Shown: piece after piece, positions 30,889 to 39,158 of the stretch | How the letters are laid out: every line of letters begins with the position of its first letter | How positions within the stretch are numbered: the first letter of the stretch is position 1 | From: Comamonadaceae bacterium G21597-S1 | Lineage (GTDB): Bacteria; Pseudomonadota; Gammaproteobacteria; Burkholderiales; Burkholderiaceae_C | DNA: 64,000 nucleotides | Reading direction: 5' to 3' | Assembly: GCA_027214345.1 (NCBI GenBank) | Contig: JAPWHR010000020.1 | Span: forward strand, 1-64,000 | Notes under the pieces: model-generated | What the model saw: only the letters and a program-made list of their open reading frames with translations | Database searches by the model: none | What the model was told of the DNA's origin: nothing | Made by a program: the position numbers and the translations under genes

Positions 30889-32979
30889 ATGTTCCTATTG
30901 TTTGAAGAAGCCGGCAAGTTCCTGGCCGGCCGGGTGTTGTCGCAGACCGATACCTCCGCCCAGGTCGAGCTCGACAGCGGCAAGCGCGTCAAGGTCAAGG
31001 CCGCCAATATCCTGATCACGTTCGACAAGCCGGCGCCGGCCGATCTGCTGGCGGCCGCCCGCGGTGTGAGTGAAGACATCGAGCTCGACATGGCCTGGGA
31101 GTTTGCGCCCGAGCAGGAGTTCGGATTTGCCGACCTGGCGCGTGAGTATTTCAGCGACAAGGCCACGCTCGAGCAGCAGGTCGGTGCCTTGATCAGCCTG
31201 TTCGAGGCGCCGCATTATTTCCGGCGCGCCGGCAAGGGTCGGTTCCGCAAGGCATCGGCCGACGTGCTGGCACAGGCGCTGGCGGCGATCGAAAAGAAGA
31301 AGCTGGTGCAGCAGCAGATCGACGCCTGGGTCGCCGAGCTCGCCGCGGGCCGGTGTCCGGAGCCGGTGCGCGAACAGCTCTACAAGATCCTGTTCAAGCC
31401 GGACAAGAACGCGCCGGAATACAAGGCCGTGGTCGAGGCTTCGCGCGCGACGCACCTGGCGCCGCTGGATCTGCTGCAAAAGGCCGGTGCCATCGACTCG
31501 CCGTACCAGTTTCACTGGCGGCGTTTCCTGTTCGAGCATTTCCCCAAGGGCACCGGTTTCCCCGATGTCCAGGCGCCCCCGATCAAGGACGATCTCCCGC
31601 TGGCCGGTGTGCAGGCGTTCTCGATCGACGATTCGGCCACGACCGAGATCGACGATGCGCTCAGCGTGCTGGGCCTGGGCAGCGGACAGGTCACCGTGGG
31701 CATCCATATCGCAGCGCCGGGGCTGGCGGTGCAGCCGGGCGACCCGGTCGACAACCTCGGGCGCGCGCGCCTGTCGACCGTCTACATGCCGGGTTACAAA
31801 CTCACCATGCTGCCCGATGCGGTGGTGCAGGCCTATACGCTGCAGGAGGGGCGCGACTGCCCCGCGGTATCGCTGTATGTCACATTCAACGAAGACACGC
31901 TGGCGATCGAGCACACCGAGACGCGGCTCGAGCGCGTGCCCATCGTGGCCAATCTGCGCCATGACCAGCTCGACGCCGTCATCACCGCCGATTGGCTGGC
32001 CGATGCGGGCGACGCGACCGATGCCGATTTGTCGCCCGGCCTGCCGGCGGTGCCGGGCCTGCGTGTGCAGTTGGCGTTCCTGCACCGGCTGGCCACGCAC
32101 CTGAAGGCGCAACGCGAGGTGGTGCGCGGCAAGCCCGAGAACTTCACCCGACCCGACTACAACTTCCGGCTGTTGCGTGAAGGCAGCGGGGAGCCCGACG
32201 GCAGCGAGCAGGTGGAGATCACGGTGCGCCAGCGTGGCGCGCCGCTGGACCTGGTCGTGTCCGAGGCGATGATCCTGGCCAACAGCCACTGGGGCAGCTG
32301 GATGGCCGAACTCGGCGTGCCGGCGATCTACCGCAGCCAGGCCAGCCTGGCCCCGGGCATCAAGGTGCGCATGGGCACCAAGGCCCTGCCGCACGCGGGC
32401 ATCGGCGTCAAGAGTTACGCCTGGAGCACCTCGCCGCTGCGCCGCTACACCGACCTGGTCAACCAGTGGCAGATCATTGCCTGCGCGCGCCACGGCAAGA
32501 CCGCGGCGCTGGTGGCGCCGTTCAAGCCCAAGGATGCCGAACTGTTCGCGATCATCTCCGGCTTCGATGCCGCCTACGGAGCCTACGGCGCGTTCCAGGG
32601 CGCGATCGAACGGTTCTGGACCTTGCGCTACCTGACGCAGAACACCATCCAGGAACTGGTGGCCGCGTTGTTCAAGGACAACCTGGTGCGCGCCGAATCC
32701 CTGCCGCTGGTGTTGCCGGTGGTGGGGGCGCAAGGCATGCCGCGTGGCGCCCGGCTGCGCGTGCGCCTGGGCGCGGTCGACACGATCGCACTGGACGTGA
32801 CCGGCTCGGTCCTCGAGCGGCTCGATGCGCCGACAGGCGACGGTGCACCGGCACCGGACGCGGCGGTGTCCGATGACGACAGCGACGACGAGGTCGTGGT
32901 CGGGCCGCTGTCGATCGCGGTCGATCTGGATGAACCTGCGGCAGCATCCGCGCCGGGTGGCGATAATCAGGCCTCGTGA
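30889..32979 (+). CDS. RNase II/RNB-domain exoribonuclease
   Basis: A 696-residue hydrolytic 3'-5' exoribonuclease of the RNB family. The catalytic Asp cluster is in SIDDSATTEIDDALSV (about residues 245-260), and the RNB C-terminal block is WSTSPLRRYTDLVNQW. It differs from RNase R: there are no clear cold-shock domains at the start, and the C terminus is an acidic, Ala/Pro-rich tail. It is the first gene of a plus-strand run with the TonB-like gene (GTGA overlap). Confidence 0.9.
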   Translation: MFLLFEEAGKFLAGRVLSQTDTSAQVELDSGKRVKVKAANILITFDKPAPADLLAAARGVSEDIELDMAWEFAPEQEFGFADLAREYFSDKATLEQQVGALISLFEAPHYFRRAGKGRFRKASADVLAQALAAIEKKKLVQQQIDAWVAELAAGRCPEPVREQLYKILFKPDKNAPEYKAVVEASRATHLAPLDLLQKAGAIDSPYQFHWRRFLFEHFPKGTGFPDVQAPPIKDDLPLAGVQAFSIDDSATTEIDDALSVLGLGSGQVTVGIHIAAPGLAVQPGDPVDNLGRARLSTVYMPGYKLTMLPDAVVQAYTLQEGRDCPAVSLYVTFNEDTLAIEHTETRLERVPIVANLRHDQLDAVITADWLADAGDATDADLSPGLPAVPGLRVQLAFLHRLATHLKAQREVVRGKPENFTRPDYNFRLLREGSGEPDGSEQVEITVRQRGAPLDLVVSEAMILANSHWGSWMAELGVPAIYRSQASLAPGIKVRMGTKALPHAGIGVKSYAWSTSPLRRYTDLVNQWQIIACARHGKTAALVAPFKPKDAELFAIISGFDAAYGAYGAFQGAIERFWTLRYLTQNTIQELVAALFKDNLVRAESLPLVLPVVGAQGMPRGARLRVRLGAVDTIALDVTGSVLERLDAPTGDGAPAPDAAVSDDDSDDEVVVGPLSIAVDLDEPAAASAPGGDNQAS

Positions 32980-33833
32980 AACTGCGCACTTTCACCACCA
33001 TGCAACTGGCGCTGGGCGCCTCGCTGGCCGTGCATGCGGCCTTGCTGACCGTGCGTTTCGTCGATCCGGAGCGTTTCAACCGGGTGTTCGAGGACACGCC
33101 GCTCGAGGTCATCCTGGTCAACGCCCGCACCAACGACAAGCCCGACAAGGCGCAGGCCCTGGCCCAGGCCAACATGGCTGGCGGCGGCGAACTCGACCGG
33201 GGCCGCGCCACGACGCCGTTGCCGGCGTCCGCGCTCACGGCCATCGGCGACGCGATCGAGGAACAGTCCAACGCCAGCACCCAGACGCTGCTCGAACAGC
33301 AGCAGATGATGCTGGCCCAGGTGCGAACCCAGCTCGCCGCGTTGCGGCCTCCCGAGCCGCTCAACCCCGGTGCGACGCCCGAGCAGATCACCCGCGAGGA
33401 AAAACGCCGCCGGTTGATCAAGCTGCTGGCCGAGATCGAGCGGCGCATCCAGGAAGAGAACGCGCGGCCGAAGAAACGTTACGTGAGCCCGGCCACGCGC
33501 GAGGTGCCGTACGCGGTGTATTACGACACCATGCGCCGCCTGATCGAGGACATGGGCACCACCAATTTCCCGACCTTCGGCGGCAAGAAGCTGTATGGCG
33601 AGCTGACGATGCTGATCACCGTCAACCACGACGGCCATGTGCTGGCCACCGAAGTGGTGGACAGCTCCGGCATGCCGGTGCTCGACCGGCGGGCCGAACT
33701 CATTGCCCGTTCGGCCGGCCCGTTCGGCGGCTTCACCGACGAGATGCGCCGCAGTTTCGACCAGCTGGTGCTGGTGTCGCGCTTCAAGTTCACGCGCGAC
33801 GAGCTGCTCGAAGCCAAGGTCAGCGGCAAATGA
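32976..33833 (+). CDS. TonB-like energy transducer protein
   Basis: A 285-residue protein with an N-terminal membrane anchor (LALGASLAVHAALLTV), a charged, coiled-coil-like middle (about residues 95-165, EEKRRRLIKLLAEIERRIQEE) and a C-terminal TonB-type domain (YGELTMLITVNHDGHVLATEVVDSSG). It starts with GTG inside a GTGA overlap with the RNB gene; ATG at 33000 is the alternative. ExbB/ExbD are not adjacent. The family links the proton-motive force to outer-membrane receptors, but an outer-membrane integrity role is equally possible. Confidence 0.83.
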   Translation: MKLRTFTTMQLALGASLAVHAALLTVRFVDPERFNRVFEDTPLEVILVNARTNDKPDKAQALAQANMAGGGELDRGRATTPLPASALTAIGDAIEEQSNASTQTLLEQQQMMLAQVRTQLAALRPPEPLNPGATPEQITREEKRRRLIKLLAEIERRIQEENARPKKRYVSPATREVPYAVYYDTMRRLIEDMGTTNFPTFGGKKLYGELTMLITVNHDGHVLATEVVDSSGMPVLDRRAELIARSAGPFGGFTDEMRRSFDQLVLVSRFKFTRDELLEAKVSGK

Positions 33834-33895
33834 GTGTGCAGGGCTTGCCGGTCGATGCCGCCGGACGGCGCCGCGTGCGGGGCGTGCCACGATGA
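33830..33895 (+). other. 21-codon micro-ORF bridging the TonB-like gene and mtgA
   Basis: An ATG at 33830 overlaps the TonB-like stop (ATGA), runs 21 sense codons (MSVQGLPVDAAGRRRVRGVP and one more Arg) and ends in TGA at 33893-33895, overlapping the mtgA start (ATGA). In several betaproteobacteria aroE precedes mtgA. The two intact coupling junctions suggest either a coupling peptide or an in-frame remnant of a deleted gene. Protein-level evidence is lacking. Confidence 0.3.
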
Positions 33896-34620
33896 GGCCG
33901 CTGTTGCGCTGGGCCGCACTGGTGTTGCTGGCCCTGTTCCTGTTGCAGCTGTTCTTCGTGGGTCGGATCGCCGCGATGGCGGTGATCGATCCGCAGTCGA
34001 CCGCGTTCCAGCGGACCGAGGCCTGGCGCATCGCGCAGCACAAGGGCGAGTTGCGCTGGCGCCAGGAGTGGGTGGCCTACGCGCAGATCTCCGACAACCT
34101 CAAGCGCGCCGTGATCGCGTCCGAGGACGATGGCTACACCGACCACGACGGCATCGACTGGGATGCGGTCGAGAAGGCCTGGGCGAAGAACAGCCGGGCC
34201 GAGGAACTGGCCGAACAACGGGCGGCGGCCGGTCGCAAGGCGCGCGCACCCAAGGTGGTGGGCGGCTCGACGATCACGCAGCAACTGGCCAAGAACCTGT
34301 TGCTGTCCGGCGAACGCACCTTGCTGCGCAAGGGGCAGGAGTTCGCGCTGGCGCTGATGCTCGAGGCGCTGCTGGACAAGCGGCGCATCCTCGAGATCTA
34401 TCTCAACAACGTCGAGTGGGGTGAGGGCGTGTTCGGTGCCCAGGCCGCGGCCCAGCATTATTTCCGCAAGCCGGCGTCGCGCCTGAGCGCGTACGAGGCG
34501 GCCCGGCTGGCCGTGATGTTGCCGCGGCCCCGGTACTTCGAGAAGCTGCCGGGGTCGGCCTATCTGGCCGGGCGTGCTTCGACGATCACCGCGCGCATGG
34601 CGCACGCCCGCTTGCCGTGA
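33892..34620 (+). CDS. mtgA: Monofunctional biosynthetic peptidoglycan transglycosylase
   Basis: A 242-residue inner-membrane GT51 enzyme that polymerises lipid II. After the membrane anchor (WAALVLLALFLLQLFFVG) come the GT51 motifs IASEDDGYTDHDGID (catalytic Glu), GGSTITQQLAKNLLL and KRRILEIYLNNVEWGEGVFG. The start at 33892 overlaps the micro-ORF stop. aroE, its frequent upstream neighbour in this order, is absent. Confidence 0.95.
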   Translation: MRPLLRWAALVLLALFLLQLFFVGRIAAMAVIDPQSTAFQRTEAWRIAQHKGELRWRQEWVAYAQISDNLKRAVIASEDDGYTDHDGIDWDAVEKAWAKNSRAEELAEQRAAAGRKARAPKVVGGSTITQQLAKNLLLSGERTLLRKGQEFALALMLEALLDKRRILEIYLNNVEWGEGVFGAQAAAQHYFRKPASRLSAYEAARLAVMLPRPRYFEKLPGSAYLAGRASTITARMAHARLP

Positions 34621-34657
34621 CGGGTCGCTGCGGCGGCTGCTGGGTATCATCGGGCCC

Positions 34658-35269
34658 ATGCGTGCCAAGTTGATGGGTCTTTTCCTGCTCGCCCTGGTGC
34701 GCTTGTTGACCGGCTCGCAGGCGCGTTGGTATGGCTGTCCGCCCAAGGCCGAGCAACGCATCTATTTTGCGAACCACCAGAGTCATGCCGACCTGGTGCT
34801 GATCTGGGCGGCGCTGCCGCAGGTGCTGCGCACGTTGACGCGTCCGATCGCGGCGCGCGACTACTGGACCAAGACACCTTTTCGGCAATGGATCACGACC
34901 CAGGTGTTCAATGCCATCTACGTGGCGCGTGACCGCACGGCCGACCAGGACCCGCTCGAGCCGCTGGTCGAGGCGCTGGAGAACGGTGACTCGATCATCC
35001 TGTTTCCCGAGGGTACCCGCGGCCATGCGGAGGTGCCGCAGCCGTTCAAGGCCGGCCTGTACAACCTGGCCTTGCGGTTCCCGGACGTGGTGCTGGTGCC
35101 GGCCTGGATCGCGAACGTGCAGCGGGTCATGCCCAAGGGCGAGGTGGTGCCGGTGCCGGTGCTGTGTTCGGTGACTTTCGGCGCGCCGGTCAAGCTCGAG
35201 CCGGGGGAAGACCGGCGGGCGTTCCTGGAGCGGGCGCGGGAGGCGGTGATGGCCTTGCGGGATGTGTGA
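34658..35269 (+). CDS. 1-acyl-sn-glycerol-3-phosphate acyltransferase-like protein
   Basis: A 203-residue PlsC-family acyltransferase that probably makes phosphatidic acid from lysophosphatidate. The catalytic motif is NHQSHAD and the substrate motif FPEGTRG. An N-terminal hydrophobic segment (MGLFLLALVRLL) would anchor it. The next gene is phosphatidate-cytidylyltransferase-like, giving a two-step phospholipid module, though the two hairpin elements separate them. Confidence 0.88.
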   Translation: MRAKLMGLFLLALVRLLTGSQARWYGCPPKAEQRIYFANHQSHADLVLIWAALPQVLRTLTRPIAARDYWTKTPFRQWITTQVFNAIYVARDRTADQDPLEPLVEALENGDSIILFPEGTRGHAEVPQPFKAGLYNLALRFPDVVLVPAWIANVQRVMPKGEVVPVPVLCSVTFGAPVKLEPGEDRRAFLERAREAVMALRDV

Positions 35270-35308
35270 GGGTGTGATGGTCTTCCTGACGTGTTGCATT
35301 GGTGGTGT

Positions 35309-35400
35309 GCCATGTGGGGTGGGTGGGCGACTCCGCTCATGTCCCCCGGCCTTCGGCCTCCGCCTTTACTTCGCTGCGTCGCCCACCCACCCCACATGGC
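35309..35400. repeat. Large hairpin element A (22-bp arms, 48-nt core)
   Basis: The arms 35309-35330 (GCCATGTGGGGTGGGTGGGC followed by GA) and 35379-35400 are perfect reverse complements. The 48-nt core (35331-35378) contains the nested hairpin GGCC-TTC-GGCC. The core recurs in inverted orientation in element B with two differences in 48, whereas the arms are unrelated. No T-run follows. It lies 39 bp after the acyltransferase stop. Confidence 0.92.
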
Positions 35401-35441
35401 GGCGAACGGAGGAGGTGCACGGACGGTCAAATACCCTCCCA

Positions 35442-35537
35442 GGACCGGGGCGGTGGGGTGTCTTGCGCAGCGAAGTAAAGGCGGAGGCCGAAGGCCGGGG
35501 GACATTCGCGGAGCAAGACACCCCGCCGCCCCGGTCC
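35442..35537. repeat. Large hairpin element B (24-bp arms, same core inverted)
   Basis: The arms 35442-35465 and 35514-35537 pair over 24 bp with a single G-T-type mismatch. The core 35466-35513 is the reverse complement of the core of element A at 46 of 48 positions. The two elements are 41 bp apart, and the cores could also pair with each other over 48 nt, so two alternative folds exist. The rest of the gap (35401-35441 and 35538-35628) shows no gene. Confidence 0.92.
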
Positions 35538-35628
35538 CGCCGGCGATCTGCCCATGGATGGACGTCCCGGGCTTGTTCCTGCGTCCCCGACCTGGCACGG
35601 CGCATGCGGCCATCGGCATGACAACACC

Positions 35629-36618
35629 ATGAACCAGTACCTCAGGAACATGAGCGCAACCGAACAGGTCGGGGCCATGTTCGTGTTCGTGTTCGGCTGC
35701 CTGATCGTTGCCAGCGTCGTGTTGCTGCTGCTGTCGCTGCGCGAACACCGGGACGCGGAAGTCGACGTTGCCTATCGCGCCAACCTGGAACGCTCCACGA
35801 CCTTGTTGCGCAGCAGCTGGTTCATGGTCATCGTGTTCTGGATCGGATGGTTGTCGGGGGACATCGGTGCGACCGTGTTGTTCGCTCTCGTGTCCTTCTT
35901 CGCGCTGCGCGAGTTCATGGCCCTGTCGCCGACGCGCCGCGGCGACCACCGCAGCCTGGTGCTGGCCTTCTTCGTCATCCTGCCGCTGCAATACACGCTG
36001 GTGGGCATGCGGCACTTCGACCTGTTCACGGTGTTCATCCCGGTCTATGTGTTCCTGGCCATTCCGGTCGTCAGCGCGCTGGCCAACGATCCGCAGCGCT
36101 TTCTCGAGCGCAATGCGAAGCTGCAATGGGGCATCATGGTGTGTATCTACGGCATGAGCCACGTGCCGGCCCTGCTGTTGCTCGAGTTTTCGAACTACCG
36201 CGATCGCGGCGCGTTCCTGGTGATCTTTCTCGCGCTCGTGGTGCAGACCTGCATGGTGGTGCAGTACGTGGCCACGCGCCGGCTACGGCGCGCACCAGTC
36301 GCCCCGGCCATCAGCATCAGCTTCAACTGGGCCAGCTGGGGCATTGCGATCGGGGTCGGCAGCGTGCTGGGGGCCTTGCTGGCCGGCATCACGCCGTTCA
36401 AGCCGGGGCAGGCGTTCATGATGGCCTTGATCGCCTGTGTGGCGGGATCACTCGGCCACCTGGTCATGAAGGCGATCAAACGCGATCGCGGCATTCCCGA
36501 CTGGGGCCAGCAGGGCGACAGCGTCACCGGTGCCAACGGATTGCTGGACCGGGTCGATGCCCTGTGTTTTTCCGCGCCGGTGTTCTTCCACTCCGTGCGC
36601 TGGTATTTCGATCTGTAG
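35629..36618 (+). CDS. Phosphatidate cytidylyltransferase-like membrane protein
   Basis: A 329-residue integral membrane protein with about eight hydrophobic segments and a C-terminal CdsA-type region including [21 protein letters not shown], close to the family signature for CTP:phosphatidate transfer. CdsA makes CDP-diacylglycerol, the precursor of all phospholipids. This variant resembles the YnbB group encoded with a PlsC-like acyltransferase, so it may be a second, special-purpose enzyme. Start MNQYLRNM at 35629 was chosen over an upstream frame opening inside hairpin element B. Confidence 0.87.
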   Translation: MNQYLRNMSATEQVGAMFVFVFGCLIVASVVLLLLSLREHRDAEVDVAYRANLERSTTLLRSSWFMVIVFWIGWLSGDIGATVLFALVSFFALREFMALSPTRRGDHRSLVLAFFVILPLQYTLVGMRHFDLFTVFIPVYVFLAIPVVSALANDPQRFLERNAKLQWGIMVCIYGMSHVPALLLLEFSNYRDRGAFLVIFLALVVQTCMVVQYVATRRLRRAPVAPAISISFNWASWGIAIGVGSVLGALLAGITPFKPGQAFMMALIACVAGSLGHLVMKAIKRDRGIPDWGQQGDSVTGANGLLDRVDALCFSAPVFFHSVRWYFDL

Positions 36619-36628
36619 GCCCGCCACC

Positions 36629-37159
36629 ATGCGAATACTGGGAATCGACCCTGGCCTGCGCACCACGGGTTTTGGCGTGATCGACGTGCAAGGCACCGAG
36701 TTGCGTTACGTGTCCAGCGGCACCATCAGCACGCTCAAGCTGGCGCAGACCGACCTGCCCAGCCGGCTCAAGTTGCTGTACGACGGTGTGCGCGAGGTGG
36801 TGCAGCGTTACGAGGCAGATTGCGCCTGTGTCGAGATCGTGTTCGTCAACGTCAATCCGCAGTCCACACTGCTGCTGGGCCAGGCGCGCGGCGCCTGCAT
36901 CACGGCGCTGGTGTCCAGGGACCTGCCGGTGGCCGAATACACCGCGCTGCAGATGAAGCAGGCGGTCGTCGGTTACGGCCGGGCGCAGAAGACCCAGGTG
37001 CAGGAGATGGTGCGCCGCCTGCTCGACCTGCCAGGCCTGCCGGGCACCGACGCGGCAGACGCGCTGGGTATGGCGATCACGCATGCACATGCGGGCCGCA
37101 CGGCGCGACTGCAAGCCCTGGCGGGCGTTGCGGGTGCCAAATCCAGGTGGGGCGGATGA
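36629..37159 (+). CDS. ruvC: Holliday junction resolvase RuvC
   Basis: A 176-residue endonuclease that cuts four-way DNA junctions. Acidic active-site residues are in [24 protein letters not shown] and [14 protein letters not shown]. ruvA and ruvB, which follow ruvC in most relatives, are not downstream; the accessory island begins there on the opposite strand. Confidence 0.96.
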   Translation: MRILGIDPGLRTTGFGVIDVQGTELRYVSSGTISTLKLAQTDLPSRLKLLYDGVREVVQRYEADCACVEIVFVNVNPQSTLLLGQARGACITALVSRDLPVAEYTALQMKQAVVGYGRAQKTQVQEMVRRLLDLPGLPGTDAADALGMAITHAHAGRTARLQALAGVAGAKSRWGG

Positions 37160-37209
37160 GCCGACTGCATCCGGCCCCCACACACTGAGGGCTTGTTGAC
37201 CCCCTGCAT

Positions 37210-38421
37210 TCACGGTGCCTGACCTCCCTTGGCTTCGTCTGTCATTTCGGCGATTTCATGGGTAGCGTAGCCGAGCGAGGCGAGTATTTCCTGCGTGTGT
37301 TCGCCTGGCAATGGCGCGCGGGTTCGAAAGGTCGCCGGATTGGCTGACAGATCGATCAGCGGAGCAGCAATTGGCACGTCGCGAGCCAGAGATGGATAAG
37401 ACATGGGGCGCAGGTGTTTGCCGTCCAGCACCTGCGGATGTTGCAGCGCCTGCAAAGGCGAGAGAACTTGCTGCGCAGGAATACGGGTACGCGCCATGGC
37501 GGCAAGAACCGAATGGCAATTCCTATCGGTCGTCCACGCCTGAACGGCATCACAAATTGCGTCTGCATGGCGACCCCGATTGATGTCGCTTTGGAGTTCG
37601 GGGTCGTCAATCCACTGGGCCTGTCCGATCAATCGTGCCAACCTGTGGAATTGTTGATTGCCCAGAACCTGAATCAGGACATGCCCGTCCAATGTTCGAA
37701 AGATGTCGCTCGGTGCCATCTGTTGCCCCCGGTTGCCACTGGGTGTTCGGTCGATGCCACGTGCGCTGGTTTCGATGAGGTTTGAGTTGAAGAATGTCAA
37801 TGCGGTCCGAAGCAGCGAGGCTTGTACCTGCTGTCCCTTTCCAGACTTGTCTCGTTCGATCAAGGCGGCGAGGGTGCCGAAAGCACAACCCAGGGCCGTT
37901 CCGAAATCGACATACGTTGCTGCCCAGCGCGTGGGAGCGCCCGCCGTGCCGGACAGGTAGGCGGCACCTGACATGGCCTGGCCGATTCCATCGAATCCAA
38001 CGGCATCGGCCAGTGGCCCCGTGTGCCCGAACGCGTTGGCCGTGGTGACAATCAGTCTTGGGTGGGAACTCGCCAGGGCTGAATAGTCCAGGCCCAATTT
38101 GCGAAGTTGACCGCATGGCAGGTTGGCGACCAGCACATCAGCTGTCGCGATCAGGCGGTGAAGCGCTTCGAGTCCGCGGACAGATTTCAGATCCAGGCAA
38201 AGTGATCGCTTGTTGCGGCCAGTCTGCAAGTAGCTGCCGCCTTCTCCCGAGGCGGCAACTGGTGCTACATAACGATCCTCGCCACCTCCAGGTCGTTCGA
38301 CCCGAATCACGTCGGCCCCAAGGTCGGCGAGCAGTGTTGCACAATAGGGACCGGCTATGAAGCGGCCGATGTCCACCACACGGATGCCGCTCAAGATGCC
38401 TTTGCGTTCCAACTGGGTCAT
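37210..38421 (-). CDS. CaiB/BaiF family CoA transferase
   Basis: A 403-residue class III CoA transferase that moves CoA between carboxylic acids. The N terminus GIRVVDIGRFIAGPYCATLLADLGADVIRVE is typical; the catalytic Asp probably lies in YVDFGTALG (about residue 170). It opens the accessory catabolic island and diverges from the TetR gene with only five bases between start codons. Its likely role is CoA activation or recycling of the aromatic acid or a ring-cleavage product. Base composition looks less G+C-rich than the flanking core genes (judged by eye). Confidence 0.9.
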   Translation of the reverse strand: MTQLERKGILSGIRVVDIGRFIAGPYCATLLADLGADVIRVERPGGGEDRYVAPVAASGEGGSYLQTGRNKRSLCLDLKSVRGLEALHRLIATADVLVANLPCGQLRKLGLDYSALASSHPRLIVTTANAFGHTGPLADAVGFDGIGQAMSGAAYLSGTAGAPTRWAATYVDFGTALGCAFGTLAALIERDKSGKGQQVQASLLRTALTFFNSNLIETSARGIDRTPSGNRGQQMAPSDIFRTLDGHVLIQVLGNQQFHRLARLIGQAQWIDDPELQSDINRGRHADAICDAVQAWTTDRNCHSVLAAMARTRIPAQQVLSPLQALQHPQVLDGKHLRPMSYPSLARDVPIAAPLIDLSANPATFRTRAPLPGEHTQEILASLGYATHEIAEMTDEAKGGQAP

Positions 38422-38426
38422 AGGAC

Positions 38427-39158
38427 ATGAAGCAAACGAGAACCGCTGCCAAGAGCGCAGCGCCCGGCAAGGCGACCGTACGCCAGTCGGCTGCCAATAA
38501 ACAGACGCGTGGTGGTGGCGTCGGCGAACCGGGCAAGATCCGTCGCAGACCAGCGGTGACCGCGCCTGCGCCGCGAACGGAACGTGCGGGAACCGCAGTC
38601 CTGCAACGTGCCGACTGGGTCCGGTCCGGGATGCGGATTCTCGCGCGTTCGGGTGTCGACGCCGTACTGGTGCCCCCTTTGGCCAAGGAGCTTGGTGTCA
38701 CCAAAGGCAGTTTCTATTGGCATTTCAGTTCCCGTGATGACTTGCTTGCGGCACTCATCGAAGAGTGGAAGCAACACGCAACCCTGCGAGTGATCGAGAT
38801 CGTCGAAGCCGCCGAGACGACTGCGCGCGAAAAGATCCGTTTGATTGCCTTCATTGGTACCAATTCGCCGATCGACGAGTTTGGTGGTGCCATTGAACTG
38901 GCCATGCGCAACTGGGCGCGCACAAGCCCGAACGTGCGCAAGGTTGTAGCGGAGGTGGATCGCGAGCGGCTGAACTACCTCACGCAACTGTATTCCGAGA
39001 CGGGTTCGCATGTCGATCCGGAACTCCTGGCCTGCCTGCATTACAGCTTTTCAGCTGGATTGCGGTTGATATTTGCCTACCCGGAGAAGCAAAAGCTCGC
39101 GATGCGCGAAGCAGCGCTCGACCAGGTGTTCCTGGCGGATCATTTCCACGCCGAATAG
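38427..39158 (+). CDS. TetR-family transcriptional regulator
   Basis: A 243-residue regulator. The helix-turn-helix covers about residues 65-105 (GVDAVLVPPLAKELGVTKGSFYWHFSSRDDLL); the rest is a helical ligand-binding domain. An unusual basic, low-complexity tail of ~60 residues precedes the DNA-binding part, so a later GTG start (38556) is possible. It probably controls the island; the dyad at 40180-40201 is a candidate operator. It ends in a 19-bp convergent overlap with the next gene. Confidence 0.88.
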   Translation: MKQTRTAAKSAAPGKATVRQSAANKQTRGGGVGEPGKIRRRPAVTAPAPRTERAGTAVLQRADWVRSGMRILARSGVDAVLVPPLAKELGVTKGSFYWHFSSRDDLLAALIEEWKQHATLRVIEIVEAAETTAREKIRLIAFIGTNSPIDEFGGAIELAMRNWARTSPNVRKVVAEVDRERLNYLTQLYSETGSHVDPELLACLHYSFSAGLRLIFAYPEKQKLAMREAALDQVFLADHFHAE

